DNA from: an uncultured Collinsella sp.
GTDB taxonomy: Bacteria > Actinomycetota > Coriobacteriia > Coriobacteriales > Coriobacteriaceae
Length of the DNA stretch: 21,759 bases
NCBI GenBank assembly: GCA_900757235.1
Contig: CAAENB010000112.1
Location: 1-21,759, forward strand
Reading direction: 5' to 3'
Shown: piece after piece, positions 6,774 through 15,023 of the stretch
How the letters are laid out: every line of letters starts with the position of its first letter
Position numbering within the stretch: position 1 is the stretch's first letter
Notes under the pieces: generated by a model
The model's input: the letters and a program-made list of their open reading frames with translations, nothing else
Databases searched by the model: none
What the model was told of the DNA's origin: nothing
Program-made: the position numbers and the translations under genes

Positions 6774-8804
6774 CTACAGCTCGTTGGCCGCGTGATACGC
6801 CGTGCGAATGGCGCTCGCAATGTCGGCGGTGCGCTCGCCCGAGCAGTCGCCCACGCAGGTCACGGGCACCGTCACGCCATCCAGGTCAAACGCGTTGGCC
6901 TTGGATCCCACGGCCATCACCACGTAATCGCAGGCGATCTTCACCGGCTCCTCGGGGCCGTCCTCGGTGGTGTGCACGGCCTCCACGCCCTCGTCGGTAA
7001 TGGCGGTCAGGCGGGTCTTAACGTGCTGTTCCACGTTGTGGGCGGCGAAGTCGCTCATGATCAGCGGCAGAATGGTCTCGGACTCGCCCGCGGCAATCTT
7101 GTCGAGCATCTCGACGATCGCCACCTCGCAGCCGTGCTGCAGCAGGTACTCGGCAGTCTCGGTGCCCACCAGGCCACCGCCAATGACGGCGACGCGCCCG
7201 CTGAGCTCCACCTTGCCGGCCAGCACGTCCCAGCTCGAGACGACCTTGTCCGAGTCGGCACCCGGAACGGGGATGACCACGTCGTGCGCGCCCACAGCCA
7301 CAATCGCGGCGTCGGCGGCGTTGAGATCCTCGGCCGTAGCGGCATGGTTGAGCTCGACCTTCACGCCCAGGCCGGGCAGAATCTTCTCGTAATACTCGAC
7401 CGAGCGCATAATCTCATCCTTGCGCGGAGGCGCGGCCGCCAGCACAATCTGGCCGCCCAAGTGATCGCTCGCCTCATAGACGGTCACGTCGTAGCCGCGC
7501 TTGGCCGCCACGCGTGCGGCCTCCAGGCCGGCAATACCGCCGCCCACCACGGCGATCTTCTTGTCGCCCTCGCCCGGCTTAATGGCGATGGTCGCCTCGT
7601 CGCCGTTCTCGGCGTTGAGCACGCACGAGATGTACTTGCGGTTTTGAATCGCATCGACGCAGCCCTTGTTGCAGTTGAGGCACTCGCGGATGGGCTCGCC
7701 GGTCGCGGCCTTCAGCGCAATGTCGGGGTCGCACATGAGCGAGCGGCCATAGGCGATAATGTCGGCCGCGCCGTCCTCAAGAATCTTCTCGCCGGCCTCG
7801 ACCGAAACAACACGGCCGACGGTGGCCACCGGCACGGAGACCAGGGCCTTGACGCGCTCGGCCACCGGCAGCGTCCAGTTGTAGGGCATGGCACCCATGG
7901 GCGGAATGGTGTCGCCCATGTTGCCGGTGTGGTTGGCCTGCGCGACCTGGATCATGTCGATGCCCGCGCCCTCGAGCAGCTTGGCGAACTCGCAGGCCTC
8001 GTCGGGCTGCAGGCCACCCTTGCCGCGCGGCGTGCCGTCGGGGTTCTCCATGATCACGGGGAGCTTGTACTCCACCATCAGCTGCGGCGCGGCTTCCTTA
8101 ATGGCGGCGACGACCTCGAGCGCATAGCGAACGCGGTTCTCGAACGAACCGCCGTACTCGTCGGTACGCTTGTTGAGGATGGCCGAACATAGCGAACCCA
8201 CCAAGCGGTCGCCGTGGACCTCGATGGCGTCAATGCCGGCCTGCTGCGCGCGAGCGGCCGAGGCGGCGATGGCCTCCTTGATCTGGGTGAGCTGCTCTAC
8301 GCTCGCCTCGTTCACAAAGTGCTGCATATCGTGGTGCAACTTGGCGTAGGCCTGCTTGCGGATCTCGTTGGACTCGGCCATCTTGGCGGCAAAGGTCTCC
8401 TCGTCGCCGGCGGCCTTGGCCTCCTGCGCGGCCTTGGCGGCGGCCATGGAACCCATGACCATGCGGCCGACACCGGGCACGTCGTACTCGGGGTGGAACA
8501 GCTGCAGCGCGACCTTGGCGCCGTGCTTGTGAACGGCGTCGGCCAGCGCCTTAAACGTGGGGATCTGGGCGTCGGTCGCCAGCTTGGGCGTGGGGCTTGC
8601 GGTCATAACGGGAGCAACGTCGCCGATGACGATGTAGCTCACGCCGCCACGGGCCAGACGCTCGTAAAAGGCCAGGCTGCGCTCGCCGATGGAGCCGTCG
8701 CGCTCCTCATAGCCGGTGGTAAGCGGCGGGAACATAATGCGGTTTTTGAGCTCAAGGGGGCCAACCGTAATGGGCTGGAGCAGCTTGGATGCAGGTGCGG
8801 TCAT
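6774..8804 (-). CDS. Old-yellow-enzyme family NADH:flavin oxidoreductase with [4Fe-4S] and FAD domains (2,4-dienoyl-CoA / enoate reductase type)
   Basis: This 676-residue three-domain reductase of the 2,4-dienoyl-CoA reductase/trimethylamine dehydrogenase type would reduce C=C bonds of an unidentified substrate with NAD(P)H in the cytoplasm. Residues 1 to about 365 are the FMN-binding TIM barrel, including NKRTDEYGGSFENR at 211-224. C375, C378, C382 and C394 form the CxxCxxxC-x11-C cluster site. GGGIAG at 421-426 starts the FAD/NAD(P) domain, and a second nucleotide fold has VIGGGLVGTETAEYL. The barrel has a 50-60-residue Ala/Glu-rich insert after residue ~115. The usual HGAH motif reads HGDR (197-200). 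BaiCD/BaiH, enoate reductase and daidzein-reductase relatives share this layout, so the substrate cannot be named. The ATG at 8804 is preferred because AGAGAGGA at 8811-8818 is spaced 6 bases from it; a TTG two codons upstream is the longer alternative. Confidence 0.85.
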   Translation of the reverse strand: MTAPASKLLQPITVGPLELKNRIMFPPLTTGYEERDGSIGERSLAFYERLARGGVSYIVIGDVAPVMTASPTPKLATDAQIPTFKALADAVHKHGAKVALQLFHPEYDVPGVGRMVMGSMAAAKAAQEAKAAGDEETFAAKMAESNEIRKQAYAKLHHDMQHFVNEASVEQLTQIKEAIAASAARAQQAGIDAIEVHGDRLVGSLCSAILNKRTDEYGGSFENRVRYALEVVAAIKEAAPQLMVEYKLPVIMENPDGTPRGKGGLQPDEACEFAKLLEGAGIDMIQVAQANHTGNMGDTIPPMGAMPYNWTLPVAERVKALVSVPVATVGRVVSVEAGEKILEDGAADIIAYGRSLMCDPDIALKAATGEPIRECLNCNKGCVDAIQNRKYISCVLNAENGDEATIAIKPGEGDKKIAVVGGGIAGLEAARVAAKRGYDVTVYEASDHLGGQIVLAAAPPRKDEIMRSVEYYEKILPGLGVKVELNHAATAEDLNAADAAIVAVGAHDVVIPVPGADSDKVVSSWDVLAGKVELSGRVAVIGGGLVGTETAEYLLQHGCEVAIVEMLDKIAAGESETILPLIMSDFAAHNVEQHVKTRLTAITDEGVEAVHTTEDGPEEPVKIACDYVVMAVGSKANAFDLDGVTVPVTCVGDCSGERTADIASAIRTAYHAANEL

Positions 8805-8810
8805 GGACAA

Positions 8811-9140
8811 TCCTCTCTTGTAGGCGCGGCGGCGATGTTGCCGCGTAGTTGTCTAGAGGATATGGCATGGGAATACAACAGCGCAACGGAAATCGGCGGA
8901 CAGCAGGTAGCGGCAGGTGGATGGGGCGGGGCGGCCCGTCGGTTTGTCTCGATCTGTAACAGTTACTCAGCAAAACCGGGTCTTACTGTTACAGATCGAG
9001 ACATTCTCCAACAACAGCGCCGCCCCGTTCGAGGAAACGACCGCCACACTCACCTTTTTAAACAACCTAATACTGCGCAGCCTGCGATAATAATTTGGTC
9101 ACGCGTCGACTACGGCGAAGACGCGGCAGAAGGGACACCC
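8811..9140. promoter_or_regulatory. Divergent control region between the OYE reductase and the regulator
   Basis: This ~330-base region separates two divergently transcribed genes and should hold both promoters and any operator of the regulator. It contains one complete copy of the palindromic repeat (8947-9001). A GATAAT box at 9086-9091 could be the -10 of the regulator promoter, but its -35 is weak. The regulator has a clear ribosome binding site AGAAGGGA at 9128-9135, five bases before the ATG at 9141. Confidence 0.5.
8945..9003. repeat. Palindromic repeat element, copy 1 (perfect 19-bp arms)
   Basis: The core arms TCTCGATCTGTAACA (8947-8961) and its reverse complement (8987-9001) enclose exactly 25 bases. 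In this copy pairing extends to 19 bp on each side (8945-8963 with 8985-9003) and is perfect. The centre contains GTTACTCAGCAAAA. Two related copies with the same arm length and the same 25-base centre occur at 17057-17111 and 17138-17192. No T-run follows on either strand, so this copy is not a standard terminator. Confidence 0.85.
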
Positions 9141-10454
9141 ATGCAACCGAGTACCACCGATACGTCTACCGCAAAGCAAGCACTGCTCGAGGCGCTCTTG
9201 AGCGACGCGGGGCTCAAGAGCCTCACGCAAACGGCCTCTGCCGCTATGGACAACCCGGTGCTCGTCGTCGATCCCGTGTACCGCTATGCCGCCCGCGGCG
9301 GCTTTGAGCTCGACGATGCCGACAACTCCCCCTTTGCAGCCATCACCCGCGCCGAGCTCTCCGAAGGTGACATGCTGCAGGACGAAGCCGTGCGATACAT
9401 CATCAAATGCGGCTTAGACGAGGAGATTGCCCGCTCGACAGGCCCGCTTACACGCTATAACGACATGTTCCGCCTCAACACCATGACCGATGCGATCAAG
9501 GTGCACGGCACGTGTCTGGGCCGGGCGATGATGATCGAACGCAATCACGCCTTTGGCGATAGCGATCGCGAGGTCTTTGAGTTCTTTGTCCGACTGCTCG
9601 CGCAAGAACTGCAGAAAGGCGGCTTTCTTTCGTTGGGCGGCCCGCAACAGGGGCCATATTTTCTCTCGCGCCTCCTGGACGACGAAATCCCCAACCCCAT
9701 CACCTGCACACGCAAAATGCAGCTCGTCGGCTTTGCGCCGCTTCCCGCCCTCTACGTTGTATGCCTGCTCAAAAAAGATTCCCAGCTCGAGGCGCGCGAG
9801 GCGGAGAGTATCCGAGGACAATTGCAGCCGCTACTGCACCATAGCCTTATCACCATGTACGAAGGTGAGCTCGTGGCGCTGGTAAGCCGTCCGCCCTCCA
9901 CGCAGCTACCCGCCAACGACGAGGCGATCCTTGCCCGCGTTGCTGCCACGAACAATTTGTTCATTGGCATCAGCAACGAGTTTTCCCAGGCAACCGATGT
10001 GCGTTCGCACCTCAATCAGGCACGCGCCGCCATTCGATACGGCTCGACCTTTACCAAAATCCTCGAAGACACCCATGTGTATCGCTATTGCGAATACACC
10101 TACATGGAAATGCTCGACATCTGCAACGACCACATCAACCTTATAAACTACTGCCATCCGGCAATCTGGGCACTTTGGAAGCATGACCAGTCGCACGATT
10201 CCGAGCTGGTCGAGACGCTCTTTGCCTTTATGCAGCACAGCTGTAACACGGTGCGCACCGCCGCGATCTTGTCGCTTCACAAAAACACGCTGCTCTATCG
10301 CATTAACCGCATAAAGGAAATCACCGGTAACGACTTGGCATCGGGAGAGGACCTCTTTTTGTTCCACCTCTCGATTCGCACCCTAATCTACCTTGGCTTT
10401 CTTGAGCCGAGGATTAAGCCCCGCACCAGCGCCGACCTGCACTGCCGCAAGTAG
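9141..10454 (+). CDS. PucR/CdaR-family transcriptional regulator
   Basis: This 437-residue regulator has a C-terminal PucR-type helix-turn-helix at about residues 360-425, seen in CNTVRTAAILSLHKNTLLYRINRI and the following segment. A central GGDEF-like/CdaR-type region is likely at about 165-300. The N-terminal ~150 residues are a sensory-type domain I cannot assign (it includes MDNPVLVVDPVYRYAARGG). Family members usually activate adjacent catabolic genes when a small ligand is present. Its position, divergent from the OYE reductase and convergent with the flavoprotein operon (22-bp gap), suggests it controls this cluster. A longer open frame extends upstream to 8214 but runs antisense through the reductase gene and the palindrome. 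The AGAAGGGA box fixes the ATG at 9141. Confidence 0.82.
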   Translation: MQPSTTDTSTAKQALLEALLSDAGLKSLTQTASAAMDNPVLVVDPVYRYAARGGFELDDADNSPFAAITRAELSEGDMLQDEAVRYIIKCGLDEEIARSTGPLTRYNDMFRLNTMTDAIKVHGTCLGRAMMIERNHAFGDSDREVFEFFVRLLAQELQKGGFLSLGGPQQGPYFLSRLLDDEIPNPITCTRKMQLVGFAPLPALYVVCLLKKDSQLEAREAESIRGQLQPLLHHSLITMYEGELVALVSRPPSTQLPANDEAILARVAATNNLFIGISNEFSQATDVRSHLNQARAAIRYGSTFTKILEDTHVYRYCEYTYMEMLDICNDHINLINYCHPAIWALWKHDQSHDSELVETLFAFMQHSCNTVRTAAILSLHKNTLLYRINRIKEITGNDLASGEDLFLFHLSIRTLIYLGFLEPRIKPRTSADLHCRK

Positions 10455-10476
10455 GCCGGGCGGGGCTTGGGCAAAA

Positions 10477-11469
10477 CTAGTCGCGCTTAATCTCCAGCGT
10501 GGGGAACGTCATCTTGGCGTACTTTTCCATGAGCGGCTTTACTTCGTCCATATGGGCGAAGAACTCGTCGCGGGTCTTGTTGATCTCGTTGAGGTGCTCG
10601 GCGCGCGCGTGGTCGTCGTTGCGGTCGCGAATCAGGCCGTTCTCGGCAATCTTGAGCTTGGGGCGACCGGTGCGCTCGTCGGTTACGATATCGCCGCCCG
10701 CGCCGCAGACCGCACACTCCCAGGGAAACTCGACCCCATCCCAATGCTTGTCGCCGGGGTACACCAGGGAGCTGTGGCAGTTGGGACACACGCCGTCATC
10801 CGGATCGCCCAGCCAGCAGCGCTCGTCAACAGGCGTGCGAATGGCCTTGACGATGTTCTCGCCCATCTTGTGGGCGCGGGCGATCTGTCCGCCCCACTCC
10901 ACGTCGTCTCCCCACACAAAAGCATTGCCCGGGCGGCCGTCGCGCTGCGCCATATAGCGATCGACGACAGTCATCGACATGGTAAACATAGTCGCCTGCA
11001 GGCTCTCCAGTGCCAGGGACTGCCAATCGTGCATGGAGCCGCCAACGGAAATAAGGCCGGCAACGGTATGCGGATTCTCCTTTACGGCACCGATGGCAAG
11101 CAAGAACGAAAGCTCGTATGCCAAGAAGCGCTGGGCAAAGCGGGTGTAAACCGAGCTGGGCGTAAGGTCGTAGGTCGGGACCGAGAAGATCACGCCCTGG
11201 CAGGTCTGCAGTTCGCGAATAATCGCATCTACATCGTCTTTGTTTTTAAGGACGCAGCCGTGATATTCCTTTTGCAGGCCGGCGCCCATCTTTCCCATCT
11301 GCATGGTGCAGCCCTCGCAACCGGTGCAGGGCAAGATGTTATAGTCGAACAAATTGATCAGCTCGACCTCGCCGCCAGCCTCGCGCACCGCGCAAAGGGC
11401 CTCTTTGGCCAAAGCCTCGCCGTTGCCACCGTGCCTGCCGGCACAAATCGCCATCACTTTAAACGACAT
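10477..11469 (-). CDS. Iron-sulfur flavoprotein (flavodoxin-like fold) with C-terminal zinc-ribbon-like Cys pairs
   Basis: This 330-residue protein starts as an NADPH-dependent FMN reductase/flavodoxin-like domain (MSFKVMAICAGRHGGNGEALAKEA), with the iron-sulfur flavoprotein Cys group C48, C51, C54 and possibly C72 (LPCTGCEGCTMQMG). It should bind FMN and pass electrons one at a time. At the C-terminus, C228/C231 (VCPNCHSS) and C252/C255 (ECAVCGAG) form a rubredoxin- or zinc-ribbon-like pair. A charged helical tail follows. It is the last gene of the four-gene run. A 194-bp gap separates it from the NuoF-like gene. The start at 11469 is set by the GGAGAGGAG box just upstream; the open frame extends 58 codons further but without homologous-looking sequence. 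Confidence 0.8.
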   Translation of the reverse strand: MSFKVMAICAGRHGGNGEALAKEALCAVREAGGEVELINLFDYNILPCTGCEGCTMQMGKMGAGLQKEYHGCVLKNKDDVDAIIRELQTCQGVIFSVPTYDLTPSSVYTRFAQRFLAYELSFLLAIGAVKENPHTVAGLISVGGSMHDWQSLALESLQATMFTMSMTVVDRYMAQRDGRPGNAFVWGDDVEWGGQIARAHKMGENIVKAIRTPVDERCWLGDPDDGVCPNCHSSLVYPGDKHWDGVEFPWECAVCGAGGDIVTDERTGRPKLKIAENGLIRDRNDDHARAEHLNEINKTRDEFFAHMDEVKPLMEKYAKMTFPTLEIKRD

Positions 11470-11663
11470 GGTCGCTCCTCTCCAGAGCATTTTGGACACG
11501 GATTCTGCCCGTGTGTACTTCGCAAAAAGCGTACGGCAGACGCAAAACATGCGCACCGTCCAGGCAACCAAGGCCCGCTCGGTATTTGCGGAATACCTCG
11601 TGCAGATAAACAAAGGCCACTCCCGCATGCCTACAAGGGACAAAACGAAAGGGGTCGGCGCTC

Positions 11664-12740
11664 TTATTTGCGCTTAAAGGGAATGGGTTTGGGCGGGCAC
11701 TTGGGCTTGACGGCCCCAGCCGTGACGATCGCGCCGTTGTCGCAAATGTCCAGGCAGGCACCGCATTGGCTGCAGGCCTTTTGGTCGATCACATGGATAA
11801 AGCGCGGCCTTCCCAAGATCGCGTCCTCCTCGCAAACGTCCGAATCGACGCACTTGTTGCAGGCCTGGCATTTAGAGGCCAAGATATGGAAGGTCAAGAA
11901 TGCCTGGCATTCCCCGGCAGCACAGACCTTCTTGGTGGTGTGCTGCATGATCTCGCCCTCGAACAGGTCGAGGAACGACTGCACCGTGCGCGCCAGCACG
12001 CGGCCTTGCTCGCACAGACACTGCGCCTGCATCACGGGGCAAAGGTCGCGAAGGAGCGCCAAGTCGCCCGGCTTGCCCTTCTTGCGGCAGGTATCGGCAA
12101 GAATCGTTGCAATCTGATGCGAGCCCTCGTAGCCAAAGACACAGCGTCCGCAGCTCTCGTGACGATAGAGCGTGCAAATGTCCAAAAGCGCCTTTGCCAT
12201 GCAGTTTTTGGCGGTGTAGAGGCGCACGTAGTCGCTGCATAGCTCAATCTTTGAGGTGTCATCGGGCCTCAGCAGCAGACCGCTGGGATAGCCAATCCCC
12301 ACCGCTTTAGCGTCGTCGGCGCCCGCCGCGGCAACCAGGGATTCCGCACTCACGACACGGTCGACCTCAACGGGCTCCTCGGCCCCGTCAATCCACACCC
12401 AGCGCTTGCCTTCGGCGGCAAGTAACTCTGATCCGCTCAGGCAGCGGTCGGCGCCATCGCCCTCGCAGCAAGATGGGAGAGGCTTTTCGCCGTCGAGCAT
12501 CTTGGCCGCGGCCGAACCGTTGGCATAGACAAAGCCCAGGCTCGGGTCGCACTCGATCACGCGGCAGGACTCGCCCAACGCATCCGCGAGTGCGGCAGAG
12601 GCCTCATCGCCTGCCGGCACCAAAACCGCCTGGGCACCGGCCCCTGCAATTTTTTCCGCAGCGGCCGCCACGTCCTTCTTAAGGAGCCAGAGCGCGACGG
12701 GGGCCTGCTTATGCGCAGGCATAAAGTTGATGATCGTCAT
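11664..12740 (-). CDS. NuoF-like Fe-S protein lacking the NADH/FMN-binding domain, with two C-terminal [4Fe-4S] clusters
   Basis: This 358-residue protein would act as an electron-transfer subunit. Residues ~185-275 resemble the C-terminal Fe-S helical domain of NuoF/HydB (HESCGRCVFGYEGSHQIATIL, GDLALLRDLCPVMQ). Residues 291-333 hold two ferredoxin motifs: C291/C294/C297/C303 and C323/C326/C329/C333. The glycine-rich FMN/NADH motif of NuoF is absent. The N-terminal ~150 residues are a different, Ala-rich domain I cannot assign. In the NuoF cluster motif SCGxCxPC, the third Cys is replaced (C197, C200, then G203). It sits 17 bp after the NuoG/GltD-like gene, with a ribosome binding site AAGGAG, so the two products probably form a complex in which the partner supplies the flavin and nucleotide site. 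Confidence 0.75.
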   Translation of the reverse strand: MTIINFMPAHKQAPVALWLLKKDVAAAAEKIAGAGAQAVLVPAGDEASAALADALGESCRVIECDPSLGFVYANGSAAAKMLDGEKPLPSCCEGDGADRCLSGSELLAAEGKRWVWIDGAEEPVEVDRVVSAESLVAAAGADDAKAVGIGYPSGLLLRPDDTSKIELCSDYVRLYTAKNCMAKALLDICTLYRHESCGRCVFGYEGSHQIATILADTCRKKGKPGDLALLRDLCPVMQAQCLCEQGRVLARTVQSFLDLFEGEIMQHTTKKVCAAGECQAFLTFHILASKCQACNKCVDSDVCEEDAILGRPRFIHVIDQKACSQCGACLDICDNGAIVTAGAVKPKCPPKPIPFKRK

Positions 12741-12757
12741 GGGTTATCGCTCCTTTC

Positions 12758-14890
12758 CTAGTATTCGTTCCACAGGCGCGGCGTACTGATCGTTAGGCGC
12801 AAATCGCACTGCAAGCATCGGCTCGCCTCGCACGTAGCCTCATGGTCGGTATAGGGGCACTCAAACGTATCGAAGTTATCCTTACGCGTCTGGGCATCGA
12901 CAAACTCGGGTTGCACGGCATCGTCGTAGAAGCCCTCGGGGACACGCCCAATCCACTGCTCGGGAGCATCATGCTCGGTCAGCTCCTCGTCGATGTTGCC
13001 ATCGCCACCCAAAGCGCGGTCGATGGCCGAGGCGCACGTGCGACCTGCGGCGATTGCCGCGATCACCGATTTGGTACCCGTCACGCAGTCGCCCGCCGAC
13101 CAGATGCCTTCAACGCTCGTCTTGCCTTCGGTATCGGCCACGATATACGGGCCGTGCGTAAGCTCAAGGCCCATCTGGGCCGTGCCCTCGGGCTTTTGAC
13201 CCACGGCAAAGATCACGCAGTCGGCATCGATGGTCTTCTCGCCGCCGTCGAGCAGTTCGGTGACGGCGCGGTGGTTCTCGTCAAAGTAGAACCGCTCGAT
13301 CTTGTGGATCGTCATGGAACCGACCTTGCCAGAACCGTCCTCGGTCTCGTTAATGCTGGTAAAAGCATAGGCATCGTGCAGGACCACGCCTTCCTCGGCG
13401 GCCTCGGCACGCTCCTCGGGCGTCGAGGTCATCGCGTCTTGGGCCTCAAGACAGGCGACATCAACCGAGGCAGCACCCAGGCGCACGGCGGTACGGGCGC
13501 AGTCGTAGGCAACGTTGCCGCCGCCCAGCACCACGACGCGCTTGCCCGTCAGGTCCGGGGCGCTGCCCATACGGGCGGCCTTCAGAAAATCGGTGTTACG
13601 CAGTACGCCTTCGAGGTCGTGGCCGGGCATGGGAAGCACCGTTCCGTCATGCGTGCCCACCGCAACCAGCACGGCATCGAAGCCCTGCTCCAAAAGCGCC
13701 TGGGGCTCGGCGATTCGCTCGCCACAGCGCAGCTCAATGCGCGGCTCGGCGTCATCACCCTGGGCAATCTCTAAAATCGTCGCAACCTCGGCATCGACCG
13801 TGGCATCAGGCAGGCGATACGCCGGAATGCCGTAGCGCATCTGGCCGCCGACCTTCTCGTTGGCCTCGAACACCACGACCTTGTGGCCCTTCTCGGCGCA
13901 ATAGAGTGCGGCGGTCAAGCCGGCGGGACCGGCACCCACAACGGCGACGCTCTTGCCGCTCAGCGGCTCATGGCGCACGTTGGCCTTCCAGTCGCCCGCA
14001 TCGCGCACGGCCGCGGCGCGCTTAAGACGGCAAACCGAAACCGGCGTGCCGTTGAGCTCGTTGCGCTTGCAGGCATCCTGGCAGCTATGGACGCAAATGT
14101 CGCCCAGGCTCTCGGGGAACGGGACCTTCTCGCGCACCACCGCGGCGGCTCGGGTGTACTCGCCGTTACGGATGTGACGCAGGTAGCGTGGGATATCCAC
14201 GTGGGTTGGACAGCCCGAGCGACAGGGGACCACGTTGTCGGCATAGGACTTGTTCTCATCGAACATATTGAGCGTGTCGACGATCGAGCCCGTGGGACAC
14301 ACTTCGATACAGGCGCCGCAAAAACGGCATCCGGCCTCTTGCAGGCTCACGCTGCCGTCCGTACCAATGCGGATGCCGTCCTCGGTGCGCTGGTAGTCCA
14401 AGACGCCGGCGCCGCGCAGCTCGCGGCACGCGCGCACGCAGCGACCGCACCGAATGCAGCGGGTGAACATATGGGTGATCAGCGGGTTCGATTCGTCCGT
14501 GGCGACCGGACGGCTCTTGGTGCGCCAGCGCGCAGGCGAAACTCCCAGGTACTGATACATAGACTGCAGCTCGCACTTGCCGTACTTGGGGCAGCCGGTG
14601 CAATCGGCGGGATGCGTGGCCAGAATAAGCTCCATTGCCAGCTTACGCACGCGCTCGGCCTGTTCGCCCGTCGTGTTGACGACCATTCCCTCGGCAATCT
14701 GCGTCTTGCAGGCACACACCGGCTCGTCTTGGCCTTCGATTTCGACCATGCACAGACGGCATCCGCCGACGGCCTCAAGATCGGGATGTTTACACAGATG
14801 CGGAATATAGATACCGGCATCGAGCGCGGCTTCCAGGACATTTTGCCCTTCGCGTGCCTCGACCTCGGCTCCATTAATCGTTAGCTTCAT
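12758..14890 (-). CDS. NuoG-like Fe-S / GltD-like FAD-NAD(P) oxidoreductase fusion
   Basis: This 710-residue cytoplasmic electron-transfer flavoprotein has several modules. Residues 1-80 are a [2Fe-2S] domain (C33, C44, C47 and C59 or C61). H93/C97/C100/C106 form the His-Cys3 motif of NuoG and Fe-hydrogenases. C145/C148/C151/C155 and C188/C191/C194/C198 are two [4Fe-4S] sites. A GltD-type Cys domain follows at ~220-290. The FAD site is VGAGPAGLTAALY (~318-330), then an NAD(P) site (VVVLGGGNVAYDCARTA) and the C-terminal FAD closure SAGDCVTGTKS. The last Cys pair is CLQC near the end. It probably oxidises NAD(P)H and feeds the partner Fe-S proteins, or the reverse. It is cotranscribed with the NuoF-like gene. 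A GAGGGG box precedes the ATG. The reductant and acceptor are inferred, not visible. Confidence 0.8.
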   Translation of the reverse strand: MKLTINGAEVEAREGQNVLEAALDAGIYIPHLCKHPDLEAVGGCRLCMVEIEGQDEPVCACKTQIAEGMVVNTTGEQAERVRKLAMELILATHPADCTGCPKYGKCELQSMYQYLGVSPARWRTKSRPVATDESNPLITHMFTRCIRCGRCVRACRELRGAGVLDYQRTEDGIRIGTDGSVSLQEAGCRFCGACIEVCPTGSIVDTLNMFDENKSYADNVVPCRSGCPTHVDIPRYLRHIRNGEYTRAAAVVREKVPFPESLGDICVHSCQDACKRNELNGTPVSVCRLKRAAAVRDAGDWKANVRHEPLSGKSVAVVGAGPAGLTAALYCAEKGHKVVVFEANEKVGGQMRYGIPAYRLPDATVDAEVATILEIAQGDDAEPRIELRCGERIAEPQALLEQGFDAVLVAVGTHDGTVLPMPGHDLEGVLRNTDFLKAARMGSAPDLTGKRVVVLGGGNVAYDCARTAVRLGAASVDVACLEAQDAMTSTPEERAEAAEEGVVLHDAYAFTSINETEDGSGKVGSMTIHKIERFYFDENHRAVTELLDGGEKTIDADCVIFAVGQKPEGTAQMGLELTHGPYIVADTEGKTSVEGIWSAGDCVTGTKSVIAAIAAGRTCASAIDRALGGDGNIDEELTEHDAPEQWIGRVPEGFYDDAVQPEFVDAQTRKDNFDTFECPYTDHEATCEASRCLQCDLRLTISTPRLWNEY

Positions 14891-14923
14891 TCGTTCCCCT
14901 CAAAACGTCGCTCTTGTCCAGAA

Positions 14924-14956
14924 AGGCGCCCGGGACCAAAGCGATCCCGAGCGCCT
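14924..14956. other. Intercistronic stem-loop
   Basis: A 12-bp stem with one mismatch (14924-14935 with 14945-14956) and a 9-base loop lies in the 133-bp gap between the fumarate-reductase-like gene and the NuoG/GltD-like gene. On the minus strand it is followed by only three Ts, so it is a weak terminator at best. It may act as an attenuator or an mRNA processing/stability element. A second small hairpin, CACCCA/TGGGTG, lies at 14982-14998. Confidence 0.55.
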
Positions 14957-15023
14957 CGCTTGTAGGGCAAATCCCCGCCCGCACCCAACGCGTGGGTGTC
15001 TGCAGGCGCGAATAGCTGCGGTG

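Noticed and set aside
8214..9140. N-terminal extension of the regulator frame
   Set aside because: It runs antisense through the OYE reductase gene and the palindromic repeat. The ribosome binding site and homologous sequence begin at 9141.
10416..10468. Inverted repeat AAGCCCCGC / GCGGGGCTT at the convergent ends of the regulator and flavoprotein genes as a terminator
   Set aside because: The loop is 35 bases and no T-run follows on either strand. It overlaps the regulator coding sequence. Weak evidence.
11470..11643. 58-codon upstream extension of the flavoprotein frame
   Set aside because: It has no family-like sequence. A strong GGAGAGGAG box sits just before the ATG at 11469, where the flavodoxin-like domain begins.
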